55,546 bases of DNA from Promethearchaeati archaeon (GCA_013166775.1 JABLTJ010000032.1:1-55546); one strand, 5' to 3'; counted from the first letter of the stretch, positions 42,232-52,391 are shown. Notes: generated by a model from the sequence alone, not told the origin. Translations and numbers: made by a program.

Positions 42232-43527
42232 ATGACAGAGGATAAACAAAGATTAGTAATTAAATCAGGCAGAGTGTTTGATTCAATTAATGGTAAACTA
42301 CTTGAAAACATTACCATAGTGATAGTAGGAAATAGAATCGCTTGGGTAGGAGATGATAGTAATTACGAAAAAGGAGAAAAAGACAAGATTATTGATGCAA
42401 CTAACAAGGTAGTTCTACCAGGTATGATTGAAACCCATGTTCATCTTACCGCAACAGGTAACCCTCAATCTGAAAGAGAATATCTAAGAACAAAACGTGA
42501 TATGTACAATTATCTTGCACTTGACCATGCTCAAAAGCATCTTGTAAGCGGATTTACTTGTGTCAGAGATTGTGGAGCTTACAAGGGTGTAGTTTCATCT
42601 CTGCGAAGGATTTTAGATCAACGCATAATAGCAGGACCTAGGTTAGTTGCTTCAGAAACAGGATTAGGACAATGGGGAAATCAAGAAAGTATAGGCCCTC
42701 AAGCTTTGCTTGATGCAGTAAGAGAAGAATCAGTTGTTACTGCTGGTGTTGACAATGTTGTATATGCTGTCAGAGAACAGAAAAGATTAGGTGCTGATTT
42801 CATTAAAACCTTGACTACTGGTGGAGTTCTTCATGGTATGGAGTCAAAAGTAAGTTTTAGTCTTTGGACAGATGATGAGCTAGAAGCTATGGTTACAGAA
42901 GCTCATCGGCTTGGGATGCATTTAGCTAGTCATGCTCATGGAAATGCAGGAATAATTGCTGCAGTCAAAGCAGGAATTGATACTATTGAACATTGTAGTC
43001 TTGTTGATGAGGAAGCAGCCAAAATGATGATAGATAAAGGAACTTATCTTGTTTCGACCCGGTCAGCAATTGTTTGTTTAGCAAATCCAGAGATCATTAA
43101 TCAACTTCCTCCAGAAATTCAAAAGAAGATTATTGAAGTTGGAAGTCAAGCAAAAGATAACCACAAAATGGCATTTGAGAAAGGTGTCAAGTTTGCAATT
43201 GGAACAGATGCAGGAACACCTGGTAATTATCACGGAAATACCGGGCATGAATTACAATTCATGGTGGAAGACATTGGGATGACACCCAAACAAGCACTCC
43301 AAGCAGCTACAATTGAAGGTGCTAAAGCAATCTGGTTGGAAGATAAAATAGGATCTATAGAGAAAGGAAAATTAGCAGACATTGTCATTTGTGAAAAGAA
43401 TCCACTGGAAGATATTACTGCGATAACTGATATTTCTAGCCTTTCCTATGTAATCAAAGATGGTATAGTCATGGCTAAGAAAGGTGCAATAACTTATTTC
43501 TCTCCAATACAACAAATGACCAAATAA
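42232..43527 (+). CDS. Metal-dependent amidohydrolase, copy 2
   Basis: All metal ligands of copy 1 are kept (HVH, FIKTLTTGG, HAHG, IEH, GTDAGTPGNYHGN), and there are no gaps between the two 431-residue chains. Differences cluster after the IEH motif (from about residue 257 to 325), where copy 2 has VDEEAAKMMIDKGTYLVST against MTEEVADLMVKNGTYIVPT in copy 1. This region faces the substrate in related enzymes, so a shift in preferred substrate is the likely outcome. Confidence 0.85.
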   Translation: MTEDKQRLVIKSGRVFDSINGKLLENITIVIVGNRIAWVGDDSNYEKGEKDKIIDATNKVVLPGMIETHVHLTATGNPQSEREYLRTKRDMYNYLALDHAQKHLVSGFTCVRDCGAYKGVVSSLRRILDQRIIAGPRLVASETGLGQWGNQESIGPQALLDAVREESVVTAGVDNVVYAVREQKRLGADFIKTLTTGGVLHGMESKVSFSLWTDDELEAMVTEAHRLGMHLASHAHGNAGIIAAVKAGIDTIEHCSLVDEEAAKMMIDKGTYLVSTRSAIVCLANPEIINQLPPEIQKKIIEVGSQAKDNHKMAFEKGVKFAIGTDAGTPGNYHGNTGHELQFMVEDIGMTPKQALQAATIEGAKAIWLEDKIGSIEKGKLADIVICEKNPLEDITAITDISSLSYVIKDGIVMAKKGAITYFSPIQQMTK

Positions 43528-43540
43528 AATAACTAAGATG

Positions 43541-44443
43541 CTAGGAAATATCAAAAAACTTCCTTGCATTTTCCAATACTTTTTCTGCAACTTCTTGTTG
43601 TTTCATATCATTAACATAAGCAATTGCAGCTACTGCATATTTCACATTAGCTGGTGTATTAAAACCTCCCATTTTGAAAGGATGCTGAAAACATGAATCT
43701 GTTTCAGTCAAGAGTCTATCTAAAGGAACTCCCGATATATTTCTTCTCCACCTTTTAAATCCATAAGCAGATGATGGTACTGAGATATAATAACCCAATT
43801 TAGCAAGTTTAGGTCCCCATTCTTGTGGTCCTGAGAAACAATGCCACATTACTTTTTCAGGTTTGATTCCCTCTTCTTCCAAGATTTTTACAATTATCTT
43901 ATTACAGAAATCTCTTTGGTTAAATTCATGATTCGGATTTTTCTGATCTACATCTCTTTGAGTTGCATTTCTCACATGCAGAGCATAAGGTTTATTCAAA
44001 TGCTTAGTCTCTTGAATTACTCTCTTAAAATAATCAATTTGTTCTTGCCTTATTGATTGTGTTTTACCATGATGGAAATCTAAACCAAATTCTCCGATCC
44101 CAACATACGTATCTCTCTTGTTCTCTACTATATCTATAAAATGGGGGTGTTCTTCCATCACTACATCCATTCCATATCTATCTGAAGGTTTGAGACACCC
44201 TACAGTAAGATAGATTTCTTCGTGGATTTGCGTGTATTCATGAAGGTAGTCGTAATTATAATAACTACTGGAAGAAACAATGAATTGTCCATTGTGTTTC
44301 TCAAAGAAAAATTCGTACTGACTTTCATAAGAATGAGTAGGCTTTCTATAAGGTTCTTTATCCGGAAAATGCGCATGACAATCTACAATTGGTAGTTCTT
44401 GCTCTGGATTAATTGGTATAGCTTCGTTTTTTCGGTAGCTCAC
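43541..44443 (-). CDS. TatD family metal-dependent hydrolase
   Basis: PIVDCHAHFPD gives the first HxH, GIGEFGLDFHHG the Glu, ALHVRNA and MWHCFSGP the two single His, and TETDSCF the final Asp. This is the complete TatD set, expected to act as a 3'-5' exonuclease or related DNA/amide hydrolase. The start is GTG 44443, with a TTTATAGAT element about 25 bases upstream and no ribosome site. It converges on the amidohydrolase gene with a 13-base gap. Confidence 0.85.
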   Translation of the reverse strand: MSYRKNEAIPINPEQELPIVDCHAHFPDKEPYRKPTHSYESQYEFFFEKHNGQFIVSSSSYYNYDYLHEYTQIHEEIYLTVGCLKPSDRYGMDVVMEEHPHFIDIVENKRDTYVGIGEFGLDFHHGKTQSIRQEQIDYFKRVIQETKHLNKPYALHVRNATQRDVDQKNPNHEFNQRDFCNKIIVKILEEEGIKPEKVMWHCFSGPQEWGPKLAKLGYYISVPSSAYGFKRWRRNISGVPLDRLLTETDSCFQHPFKMGGFNTPANVKYAVAAIAYVNDMKQQEVAEKVLENARKFFDIS

Positions 44444-44575
44444 GAGAGGAGGAAAATTCAGATATCTATAAATCTATCGAGAAAAAATAGAACTCAAATT
44501 TAAGGAGAATTTTACTGGAGTAAAACTTAAGAATACAAGAAATATTCCTAAAATATTTATTCTGAAGGCTCCAAA

Positions 44576-44935
44576 ATGAAAAGTAGCGAAAAACTTAGAA
44601 GCTCACTGAATCTATTCATTCTTTTTCTTAAAGAAAAACCTATTTTCAAGTTACTAGAATTAATTATTCTATTTGGGATATTGATTGTATTTTCTATATA
44701 CATCGTTTTATTTGCTTCACCTCTTTATTCTGATTCTCTAATATTTAAAGCTAGTTTAGCTTTTTTTATTATCTCTGTCATAATTAGTATTTATTCATTC
44801 TTCAGATCGTCCTACTTGAAAAAAGAATCAAGATACAGGATTCCTTGGATAATTCTGTTTATATTGGGGATATTAGTATCCGCTTTTACTTTGTTAATTG
44901 TTCTTATTGAATATTTAACAAAACTATGCGATTAA
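44576..44935 (+). CDS. Small three-helix membrane protein of unknown function
   Basis: The 119-residue protein has three hydrophobic helices: about residues 25-47, 53-73 and 88-113. The N-terminus is basic and cytoplasmic (KSSEKLRSSLN). No motif or family is recognised. It diverges from the TatD gene and is followed by a zinc-ribbon gene in the same direction after 69 bases. Confidence 0.5.
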   Translation: MKSSEKLRSSLNLFILFLKEKPIFKLLELIILFGILIVFSIYIVLFASPLYSDSLIFKASLAFFIISVIISIYSFFRSSYLKKESRYRIPWIILFILGILVSAFTLLIVLIEYLTKLCD

Positions 44936-45004
44936 TATTCAGATTATTTAATTTTCCAATTTTAAAGAGAGGTTTATTAGATAGCACAACTTAGTTATTG
45001 GTGT

Positions 45005-45325
45005 ATGAACGATAAAACTTCCTCGAAAAAAAAGAAGAGAAAAGAAGAGAAAAAAACAGAAGAAGAAGATAAACCTGATTATGGATTTATTACTGAGGAA
45101 GAAATGGAGAAAGGATTTAAACCCTCCAATGTTCTCCAAGAGGGAGCTGTTTTGTGCCCTTATTGTAGTACAACAAATACCACAGAAGATGAGGTTTGTT
45201 TTAACTGTAGAAAGAAATTAAAAAGTTATGATGATTTGAAAGAACTGATGGTAAAAGAGTACTTTGTTGAAGAGGAAACCAAAAAGAAAAAGATAAAGAA
45301 ATCAAAAAGGAAAATCAAAGGTTAA
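45005..45325 (+). CDS. Small zinc-ribbon protein with charged ends
   Basis: The 106-residue protein has a Lys/Glu-rich N-terminal 25 residues, then CPYCSTTNTTEDEVCFNCRKKL (two CxxC knuckles), then an acidic stretch and a Lys-rich end (KKKKIKKSKRK). A nucleic-acid- or ribosome-binding role is plausible from the composition but unproven. The last 11 bases overlap the convergent GNAT gene. Confidence 0.6.
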   Translation: MNDKTSSKKKKRKEEKKTEEEDKPDYGFITEEEMEKGFKPSNVLQEGAVLCPYCSTTNTTEDEVCFNCRKKLKSYDDLKELMVKEYFVEEETKKKKIKKSKRKIKG

Positions 45326-46355
45326 GCCTTTTTACAAGATCCTCAGTTTTAAACTTATAGCTTTCTCCACCTCTATATTTCTTAAAACCCATTCTAGTGT
45401 TGATTGAAAGCATAGCTTCATTTGATTCAGCATTCCCAGTAATTATCCTCTCGACTTTTGAATAATTTTCCTTAACATGAACAATCATAAGAGCTTTGAG
45501 CCATTTGCCTAAACCTTTTCCTCGAAATTCAGGTCGGACACCTGTTAATCCTTGGAATATTTTTTGTCCTTCTCGAGCATCATAATAGATTTCAGTTAAA
45601 CCTGAAATTCTTCCATTCTTCTCTCTTGTAATCATAGTATAACTTATCTGTCCCATCTCTTTTGTTCTTTTCTCAAATTTACGTCTAGCTTCTCCATCTA
45701 TGTTTGCTCTGCTCTCTATCTCACCAAGAGGTTGCATATTCAAAGCTTCAGTATACATCTCACTGTATTCTTCTAAAATCTCATCTGGGCATACATCTAG
45801 GAAAGTTTCTATAGTTACATCTGGGGCTCTTTTTGGTCCTTCATCTATCCATTCTTGCATCATATCCCAATCAATATCTGCAATTTCTAATCTATTTTCT
45901 GCACCTTCAATTGCTATCTCAGCTCCATAGTGTTTTAGAAATGCTTTACCATATTCATTATCTGAGCCAACTTCAATAACTGTTTTTTCTGAATCTTGAA
46001 ATTCTTTTACAGCAATTTTAAGAAAATCTGTTCCTATCCCTTTGCGTCTATGATCTTTGCGAATTACTATATTCAATTGAGCTATGTGCTTATTTTCTTC
46101 ATAATCTGAAGAAGTTTCTTCTGCAAAACCAAAACCTACCCATCCAATTATCTTCTCATCTGGAGTGATAGCTAACAATCGTTTGACATAAAAATCTGGA
46201 AAATCTGCTTTTTGTCTTTGTATCAATGCTTCTCTATCGGGTAATGGATCATCTGGATCCATTTCTTTTGCGTTAGCTTCAATGAACTCAAAGTATCCGT
46301 CCCAGAACTCATCCGGAACTTCCTTTGGTTTAAATTCTATTATTTTATATTCCAT
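45315..46355 (-). CDS. Double GNAT-domain acetyltransferase
   Basis: Two GNAT folds are in tandem. The first has IVIRKDHRRKGIGTDFL (acetyl-CoA-binding Q/RxxGxG/A loop, about residues 96-112). The second has GVRPEFRGKGLGKWLKALMI (about 270-290). Both appear to have the pyrophosphate-binding loop, so both may bind acetyl-CoA. The acceptor is unknown; double-GNAT proteins include mycothiol synthase and aminoglycoside relatives, which is not evidence for either here. The start lies next to an AT-rich promoter region of 159 bases. Confidence 0.8.
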   Translation of the reverse strand: MEYKIIEFKPKEVPDEFWDGYFEFIEANAKEMDPDDPLPDREALIQRQKADFPDFYVKRLLAITPDEKIIGWVGFGFAEETSSDYEENKHIAQLNIVIRKDHRRKGIGTDFLKIAVKEFQDSEKTVIEVGSDNEYGKAFLKHYGAEIAIEGAENRLEIADIDWDMMQEWIDEGPKRAPDVTIETFLDVCPDEILEEYSEMYTEALNMQPLGEIESRANIDGEARRKFEKRTKEMGQISYTMITREKNGRISGLTEIYYDAREGQKIFQGLTGVRPEFRGKGLGKWLKALMIVHVKENYSKVERIITGNAESNEAMLSINTRMGFKKYRGGESYKFKTEDLVKRLNL

Positions 46356-46514
46356 AATCTTCTCTTCTTTTGAATGTGATACAAACCGTTATCTAAAATA
46401 AACACTTAAAAATAAATTTATCTGCGAGTAATAAAATTACTTAACAAGCCAAAACGCAATCTTAGAAACTGTCAATTTACAAAATTATTAATATTGCATT
46501 CTATTTAGGAAAAT

Positions 46515-48296
46515 GTGAATCAAAAAGGTTCTAGAAAGGAAATGAGTTACAAGAAATGGTTCTTTAAACATTTAGTGAAAGAGAAATTATTATCCATAGT
46601 TCTACTTATATTTCTCACTATCTATATTGCTACCACTTCAGTAACGCCGTTTTTTATTGGAGATATCTTTGGAGAACTAGCTAAAGAAAATAGATCATTT
46701 AGCATAATCTTGAGAACAGCATTATTAATTGCTTTAGCTGGAGTGATTAGAGCAGCTGCTGATTTTGTTCAAAGTTACATGAATGAAGTTCTTGCACATA
46801 AAGTCACTAAAAATGTTACTGAAGAATTCTATAACGATATGCTAGAAAAAAGCCAGGAATTTCATGACAGGATTAAAGTGGGAGATATTATGGCTAGAGC
46901 AACTTATGATACTAGACAGATGAATATTTTCATCTCACCAGGATTGAAATTTTTATTTGAAGCTTCTTTCACTCTAATCTTCTCTGTTTCTTTTATGATA
47001 TGGATCAGCCCAAAATTAGCTCTACTCTTAGCAGCAGCGTTGCCTTTTTACATAATAACAATCTATGATTATTACAAAAAATTAGGACCAGTTTCGAAAG
47101 CTCAAGTAGAGCAGAACAGCATTATGAATATTAGACTACAGGAAAGTATCACAGGTATACGAGTAATAAGAAATTTCGTCAAGGAAAAAGAAGAGATAAA
47201 GGAATTTGATTATGAAACAGATAGGTTGAGAGAAATCAATACAAAAAGAGGTATTATTAGTGCGAAATACTATCCTATTGCAATCACTACTCTTGTTATA
47301 GCACTAAGCTTTCTTTGGGGATCAAATCTAGTAACAAATGGTAATTTATCCCTTGATGATTTAATCACATTTGTATTTCTTATGATGACGCTTACAATGC
47401 CTACCTGGCAAGCAGGAAGAGTTGTAACACAATTCCAAATAGGGATGGCAGCAGCTAAAAGAATCTATGAAATGAAGGAACGAGAGGAATATGTTCCTGA
47501 ACCTTCAACACCTACTGAATGGTCTGGATATCAAGGATCAATTAAATTTGACAGGTTATCCTTTTCATACAAAAGTGGAAGTACCCGAAAAAAAGCTCTT
47601 GACAAAATAAATCTCCATATCTCTGGAGGGTCAACTGTTGCCATAATTGGCAATCCAGGATCAGGAAAATCTACTCTCATCAAATTACTCATGCGTTTAT
47701 ATGATCCAACCGAAGGTAAAATTAGTATTAATGGAATAGAAATAAAGGATATGTGTTTATCCAATCTACGAGAACACATAGGAGTAATAGAGCAAGAAGT
47801 ATTTCTATTTAGCAAGTCAATAAGAGATAATATTGCATACGGGAAAGCAGAAGCTACTCTTGAAGAAATAGAAGCAGTTGCAAAACTAGCTCAAGCTCAT
47901 GAGTTTATTATGAATTTTGAAAATGGATATGACACGATTGTTGGTGAAAGAGGTGTAACACTTTCAGGGGGTCAAAAACAACGCATTGCTATAGCTAGAG
48001 CGCTTTTAGTTAACCCATCAATCTTGATTCTAGACGATGCTAGTAGCGCAATTGATGCTGAAACAGAAAGAAAAATTCAAACAGCAATTGCAAATGTTTT
48101 GAAGAATAGAACCACATTTGTTATTACTCATAGATTGGCAACTATCAAGAATGCTGATCTCATCATGGTTATGAGAAATGGAAAATTAATAGATTCTGGT
48201 GCACATGATGATTTGATTTTGAGAAACCCTGATTATCGAAATCTATTTGAAAGATTTTCAGAGTTACCACCAATTCAAATAAAGGAGGGAGTTTAA
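46515..48296 (+). CDS. ABC exporter half-transporter, subunit with degenerate Walker B
   Basis: The N-terminal six-helix ABC1 membrane domain (residues 22-320) is followed by a nucleotide-binding domain with IGNPGSGKST (Walker A), LSGGQKQRIAIARAL (signature), and LILDDASSAIDAET (Walker B). The usual catalytic Glu after Walker B is Asp, as in the non-catalytic site of heterodimeric exporters. GTG 46515 or ATG 46542 can be the start. The gene for the partner subunit starts 1-4 bases later, and the two are one operon. Confidence 0.9.
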   Translation: MNQKGSRKEMSYKKWFFKHLVKEKLLSIVLLIFLTIYIATTSVTPFFIGDIFGELAKENRSFSIILRTALLIALAGVIRAAADFVQSYMNEVLAHKVTKNVTEEFYNDMLEKSQEFHDRIKVGDIMARATYDTRQMNIFISPGLKFLFEASFTLIFSVSFMIWISPKLALLLAAALPFYIITIYDYYKKLGPVSKAQVEQNSIMNIRLQESITGIRVIRNFVKEKEEIKEFDYETDRLREINTKRGIISAKYYPIAITTLVIALSFLWGSNLVTNGNLSLDDLITFVFLMMTLTMPTWQAGRVVTQFQIGMAAAKRIYEMKEREEYVPEPSTPTEWSGYQGSIKFDRLSFSYKSGSTRKKALDKINLHISGGSTVAIIGNPGSGKSTLIKLLMRLYDPTEGKISINGIEIKDMCLSNLREHIGVIEQEVFLFSKSIRDNIAYGKAEATLEEIEAVAKLAQAHEFIMNFENGYDTIVGERGVTLSGGQKQRIAIARALLVNPSILILDDASSAIDAETERKIQTAIANVLKNRTTFVITHRLATIKNADLIMVMRNGKLIDSGAHDDLILRNPDYRNLFERFSELPPIQIKEGV

Positions 48297-48300
48297 TTTG

Positions 48301-50109
48301 ATGAGAGGTTTTGAGAAAAAGGAATCGTATGATAGACAGTATTCAGACAAGGATCTCATTAAACGTTTCTTCAAATATTTATCTCCTTATTTCTTAATGG
48401 TGATTCTAATTATTCTTGGAGTTGTTGCAACTGCTATTATAACTATCTTCCCTCCCACAATGGTACAAAATGCATTTGATGTTCTAGAAGCAAATGCTGG
48501 ATGGACTGAAGTTTTACCATTTGCAATCGGATATGTTCTATTATCTTTGCTTTCTTGGATTTTTCAAGTTTTTCTAGGAATTATTGTAACAATCGTTACA
48601 CAAAAAATTATTAAACAAATTCAGATTGAAACTTATATCAGCTTACAAGAGCATGATCTATTGTTCTTTGATACGGAATCTACCGGAAAAATCATGAGTA
48701 GAGTAACAAATGATACTCAAGAATTAGCAGACATGTTGAATATAATCTCACAATTTTTATCAAATTTCTTCATACTGATTACAGTACTAATTTGGATGTT
48801 TGTAGTTAATTGGAGATTATCCTTTGTTACTATAGGTATGGCACCATTTGTTATGTTAGTTGCGCTTATCTTTAGAAAAATAACAAGAATGACAACCGGA
48901 GATTGGAGAGCAGCTATTGGTGAAGTAAACGCTTCTTTCCAAGAAAGTGTTTCAGGAATCTCTATAGCTAAAGCTTTTGGAAGAGAAAAGAAATCAAAAG
49001 AGGAATTTGAAGTTATAAATTATGATACTTACAGGTATGCAAAAAAAAGAGCTTTTGCAGTGATGGGTGTTTACCCCCTAATGGATGGGATTAGTGTAAT
49101 AGGGATGTTTGGAATTACACTTTATGGTAGCTCTTTGATTTTAGGTGATTTGGCATCTCCTTCAGTCATTCTCCTTTTTCTTCTCCTCCTCAATCGATTT
49201 ATATATCCCCTTGTCAGAGTAGCATCTCAATATTCTACAATTCAAAGTGGTTTTGCTGCCATGGAGAGAGTTTTTAGCATCATAGATGCTGAAAAGGAAA
49301 TTACAAATCCACTAGATTCTATAATAAAGAAAATCGATGGTCAGATTAGTTTTGAAAAAGTTTATCATCAATATGTGGAAGGAACACCGGTTCTAAAAGA
49401 TATTAATATGGAAATTCAATCAGGTGAATCTATAGCAATTGTCGGTCACACAGGAGTAGGAAAAACAACAATTGCTTCCTTACTTATGAGGTTTTATGAT
49501 ATCTATGAAGGTTCAATAAAAATCGATGGTGTCGATGTTCGTGATTATGATTTACAATGTCTCAGATCCCAAATTGGATTAGTGAGTCAGGATGTCTTTC
49601 TATTTAGTGGAACAGTATTAGACAATATCAAGTATGGTCATCCTAATGCTACTTTAGAAGAAATTGAAAAAGTAATAGACATAGTTGATGCTAAAGAGTT
49701 CATAGATGCTATGCCAGACGGATTCGAAACAGAATTAGGAGAACGTGGAAAAGGGCTTTCAGCAGGACAAAGACAAATGATTTCTTTTGCTAGAACATTA
49801 CTAAGTAATCCTCGAATTTTGATTCTTGATGAGGCTACAGCAGCAGTAGATGCGTACACTGAGTGGAAAATCCAAGAAGCTCTAGATAGCTTATTAGCCG
49901 ATAGAACGTCAATAGTTATTGCTCATAGACTAACAACAATCAAAAACTCTGATAGAATAATAGTCATGGATCAAGGGAAAATAGTTGAAGAAGGCAATCA
50001 TGAAAATTTGATGAAAGATGAAGGCTTGTATTCTGAGCTCTATGAGACTTATTTCAAACACCAATCATCTGAATGGATATCGGAAATAAGTGAAGTATTT
50101 ACTGATTAG
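48301..50109 (+). CDS. ABC exporter half-transporter, partner subunit with canonical Walker B
   Basis: The layout matches the preceding gene: six-helix ABC1 domain, then GHTGVGKTT (Walker A), LSAGQRQM (signature, with Ala instead of the first Gly) and LILDEATAAVDAYT (Walker B with Glu). With the degenerate partner it makes a heterodimer with one active and one weak ATP site. The weak site pairs the Asp-containing Walker B of the first subunit with this altered signature. AAAGGAGGG ahead of ATG 48301 is a good ribosome site; TTG 48298 is also in frame. The substrate is unknown. Confidence 0.9.
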   Translation: MRGFEKKESYDRQYSDKDLIKRFFKYLSPYFLMVILIILGVVATAIITIFPPTMVQNAFDVLEANAGWTEVLPFAIGYVLLSLLSWIFQVFLGIIVTIVTQKIIKQIQIETYISLQEHDLLFFDTESTGKIMSRVTNDTQELADMLNIISQFLSNFFILITVLIWMFVVNWRLSFVTIGMAPFVMLVALIFRKITRMTTGDWRAAIGEVNASFQESVSGISIAKAFGREKKSKEEFEVINYDTYRYAKKRAFAVMGVYPLMDGISVIGMFGITLYGSSLILGDLASPSVILLFLLLLNRFIYPLVRVASQYSTIQSGFAAMERVFSIIDAEKEITNPLDSIIKKIDGQISFEKVYHQYVEGTPVLKDINMEIQSGESIAIVGHTGVGKTTIASLLMRFYDIYEGSIKIDGVDVRDYDLQCLRSQIGLVSQDVFLFSGTVLDNIKYGHPNATLEEIEKVIDIVDAKEFIDAMPDGFETELGERGKGLSAGQRQMISFARTLLSNPRILILDEATAAVDAYTEWKIQEALDSLLADRTSIVIAHRLTTIKNSDRIIVMDQGKIVEEGNHENLMKDEGLYSELYETYFKHQSSEWISEISEVFTD

Positions 50110-50304
50110 TACCTCTTTATTTGTTTATTAATTCATTAGCTCCTTTATATAATCTATAGAACAATAAACTGTAAATTGGATTTATTAGTAACATCTGAAT
50201 TAGAAATAACTAGATATGAAAGGAATCCTTTCTTAAAGAGTAAGATTCAGAATCATTGAAATTTGCAGAGCTAAAGATTTGAAAAGACTTAAATTATTGT
50301 TATC

Positions 50305-51021
50305 ATGCGTCTAAGCATAAGAGAAAGAAGAAATTCATTTTCACCTAAGTGGATTGGTATAGCTTTAATTACTTGTATAATTATTTCCCTTTTAACAAGA
50401 AGTATTGAATACATAGTGAGTCGTCGTGCTCTTACATATGGAAAAATAGATTCTTTACAATATAACATGTTTTTAAATACAACATTTTACAGTATGTTCT
50501 ATCTAATGAACCTGGTTATTGTAGGATTACTGATTGTTTACTTCTTCTTCAACAGAAATCAAGAAAAATCACGAAAAGAGCATAGAATAGGTTTTACTAC
50601 ATCTCTGATAACCTTAGGTTTACAGATTGTGACGATTATATTATATATTCTTGCAGAAGTTCGGAAGTATAACTTCTTATTTAGACTTGGAATACTTAAA
50701 TCACAGTTATTTTTTAATATATCCTTCTTCGTTTCCTATTTCATCGTTTTAGTAATTTATTGGAAGATAATATTTGCTAGCAAATCAGTGAGTTCTAGTA
50801 CAACATTTCTAAGTTTTTCATTGCTTGCATTTGGTTTGTGCGTTTTCTTAATAGCTATGGATCAAATACTAATGTTCTTAATACTTGGTTATCATAGCAC
50901 TGGACTTGCCTTAACTTATACATTTTTTGATTATGCATTTAAGATTTTTTATAGCGTCTTTGCAGTAATTGCCGGAACAACAATAATTCAAGTATCACAA
51001 CAAAAGGATGATTTGGTTTAA
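50305..51021 (+). CDS. Six-helix membrane protein of unknown function
   Basis: The 238-residue protein has about six hydrophobic helices, at residues 17-37, 55-79, 91-113, 128-150, 163-190 and 197-228. The loops are short and basic on the N-terminal side (RERRNSFSPKW). No motif or family is recognised. It lies 195 bases downstream of the ABC exporter in the same direction and may be linked to it, but there is no direct sign of co-transcription. Confidence 0.6.
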   Translation: MRLSIRERRNSFSPKWIGIALITCIIISLLTRSIEYIVSRRALTYGKIDSLQYNMFLNTTFYSMFYLMNLVIVGLLIVYFFFNRNQEKSRKEHRIGFTTSLITLGLQIVTIILYILAEVRKYNFLFRLGILKSQLFFNISFFVSYFIVLVIYWKIIFASKSVSSSTTFLSFSLLAFGLCVFLIAMDQILMFLILGYHSTGLALTYTFFDYAFKIFYSVFAVIAGTTIIQVSQQKDDLV

Positions 51022-51287
51022 GAAGAAAGACAAATACATAATAGATAGAAATAAGACTGCAAGTTAATTCTTTGTTGATTTCTCATCTAACTCTAGTTAT
51101 TTGCTTAGATTATAAAAAATCATTCGACTAATTTTATGGAAAAGTAAAAATATTCTTTCTTAGCCCTTTAGAGATTTTTATTTCGTTCTTAAGGTGTGCT
51201 AAACTCTTTTATTAGATGAAGTAATTCTCCCCTTTTTTCCTATTTTTCTATTTCTTAGAATTAATGGTCATTCCACAAGAATATAAT

Positions 51288-52391
51288 TCATTCTTTATTC
51301 TTCGAAATCATTCTTTTCTTTAATTTTTTAATCAAGAAATAAATTCCTACTACAATACCAACGATAATCAAAACGATAGCTGTAATAGGTAAAACTCTGT
51401 AGACGAAAATAAAGGTTCTTTTCCATTTTTTATAACTATCAAAACCTTTCTCTGCTGTTTCTTCAGAGAAATAATCAGAGATTGGAACAGCTTTGGATCC
51501 ACTAAAATCTAATTCTTCAGTTACGTTAATTTCTGCTGTTTCATAGAATTGACCCATGTAATTGAGGTAAAGCATTTTATTTATTGGGTCAAATGCGTTT
51601 GAATAATGAGTAAATGAACCTCCTCTTTTAGGAAAATGAACAGCTTCTAAAATCTCATTAAATTTCTCAGGTGTAAGGTCTTCTTCGCTTTCGATTTCAC
51701 TCAATAATTCATATGAAGCTTCATAACGCCAGCAAGGATAAGTACCACTCTTATTGTTAGCTCTGTTGAAATTTGTCTGTGTAAGAAAACCATCTTCTCC
51801 TGTAGTTTTACGAGTAAAAACGAGTTCTCCATCTGTCCCTGGACTGATGATTACAATATCACCGAATGCATCTGCAAAGAGCCATTGATACCACCAGTAC
51901 CCTGACCAATCGCAGCTTTTGAAGAAATCAATTACTTCACTGACATTTGCATTTAATCTTAAAACATCCTTCGTTATCCAATTTCCTGCAACAGTATAAG
52001 TTGGATTTGGAGGAGTGTTCACAGGAGTATCAGGAATGCCTGTTAGATCATAACATAGTCCTTGATCATTCATTCCACCTTGGATACTGACTGAAATTTC
52101 TTCCCAGTACCAGCCAACAAACGCACACCCATAACCTTCAGCATCAGCACTATAGTAAAACATTCGACTGCTTAAAGGATCCATACCCAGTGGGTGATTT
52201 AACCCTCCATCTTCGCTATTACCGAAGAGAGCAGTATCACCAAAGGAAGCAGAAAAATTTGTGCAAGAAAGATTCTTATCTGGCAGATTATTTGAATAAG
52301 CTGTAGATTGAATACTACTGAAAAGTAAACAGGATATAAAAGTAAAAATAATTACTGACGATCTTAATAAATTGGAGCTTTTCTTTTTCAT
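51288..52391 (-). CDS. Secreted Ntn-type linear amide hydrolase, C-terminally anchored
   Basis: A signal peptide (residues 11-32) is followed by LSCTNFSASFGDTALFGNSEDGG. Cys43 sits where the Ntn nucleophile of choloylglycine hydrolase/penicillin acylase relatives is expected, and GNSED is the matching second motif. GGMNDQGLCYDL and TQTNFNRAN are further conserved strands. A helix and a Lys/Arg tail (about residues 335-367) anchor the end. It would cleave amide bonds outside the cell, after self-removal of residues before Cys43. The substrate is not known. Confidence 0.75.
   Translation of the reverse strand: MKKKSSNLLRSSVIIFTFISCLLFSSIQSTAYSNNLPDKNLSCTNFSASFGDTALFGNSEDGGLNHPLGMDPLSSRMFYYSADAEGYGCAFVGWYWEEISVSIQGGMNDQGLCYDLTGIPDTPVNTPPNPTYTVAGNWITKDVLRLNANVSEVIDFFKSCDWSGYWWYQWLFADAFGDIVIISPGTDGELVFTRKTTGEDGFLTQTNFNRANNKSGTYPCWRYEASYELLSEIESEEDLTPEKFNEILEAVHFPKRGGSFTHYSNAFDPINKMLYLNYMGQFYETAEINVTEELDFSGSKAVPISDYFSEETAEKGFDSYKKWKRTFIFVYRVLPITAIVLIIVGIVVGIYFLIKKLKKRMISKNKE

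Noticed and set aside
50176..50259. TTG-started 27-codon frame reading LDLLVTSELEITRYERNPF
   Set aside because: It resembles the start of a DUF5658-type protein but is too short, has no hydrophobic helix after it and no TATA at a suitable distance; it could be a relic but is not supported.
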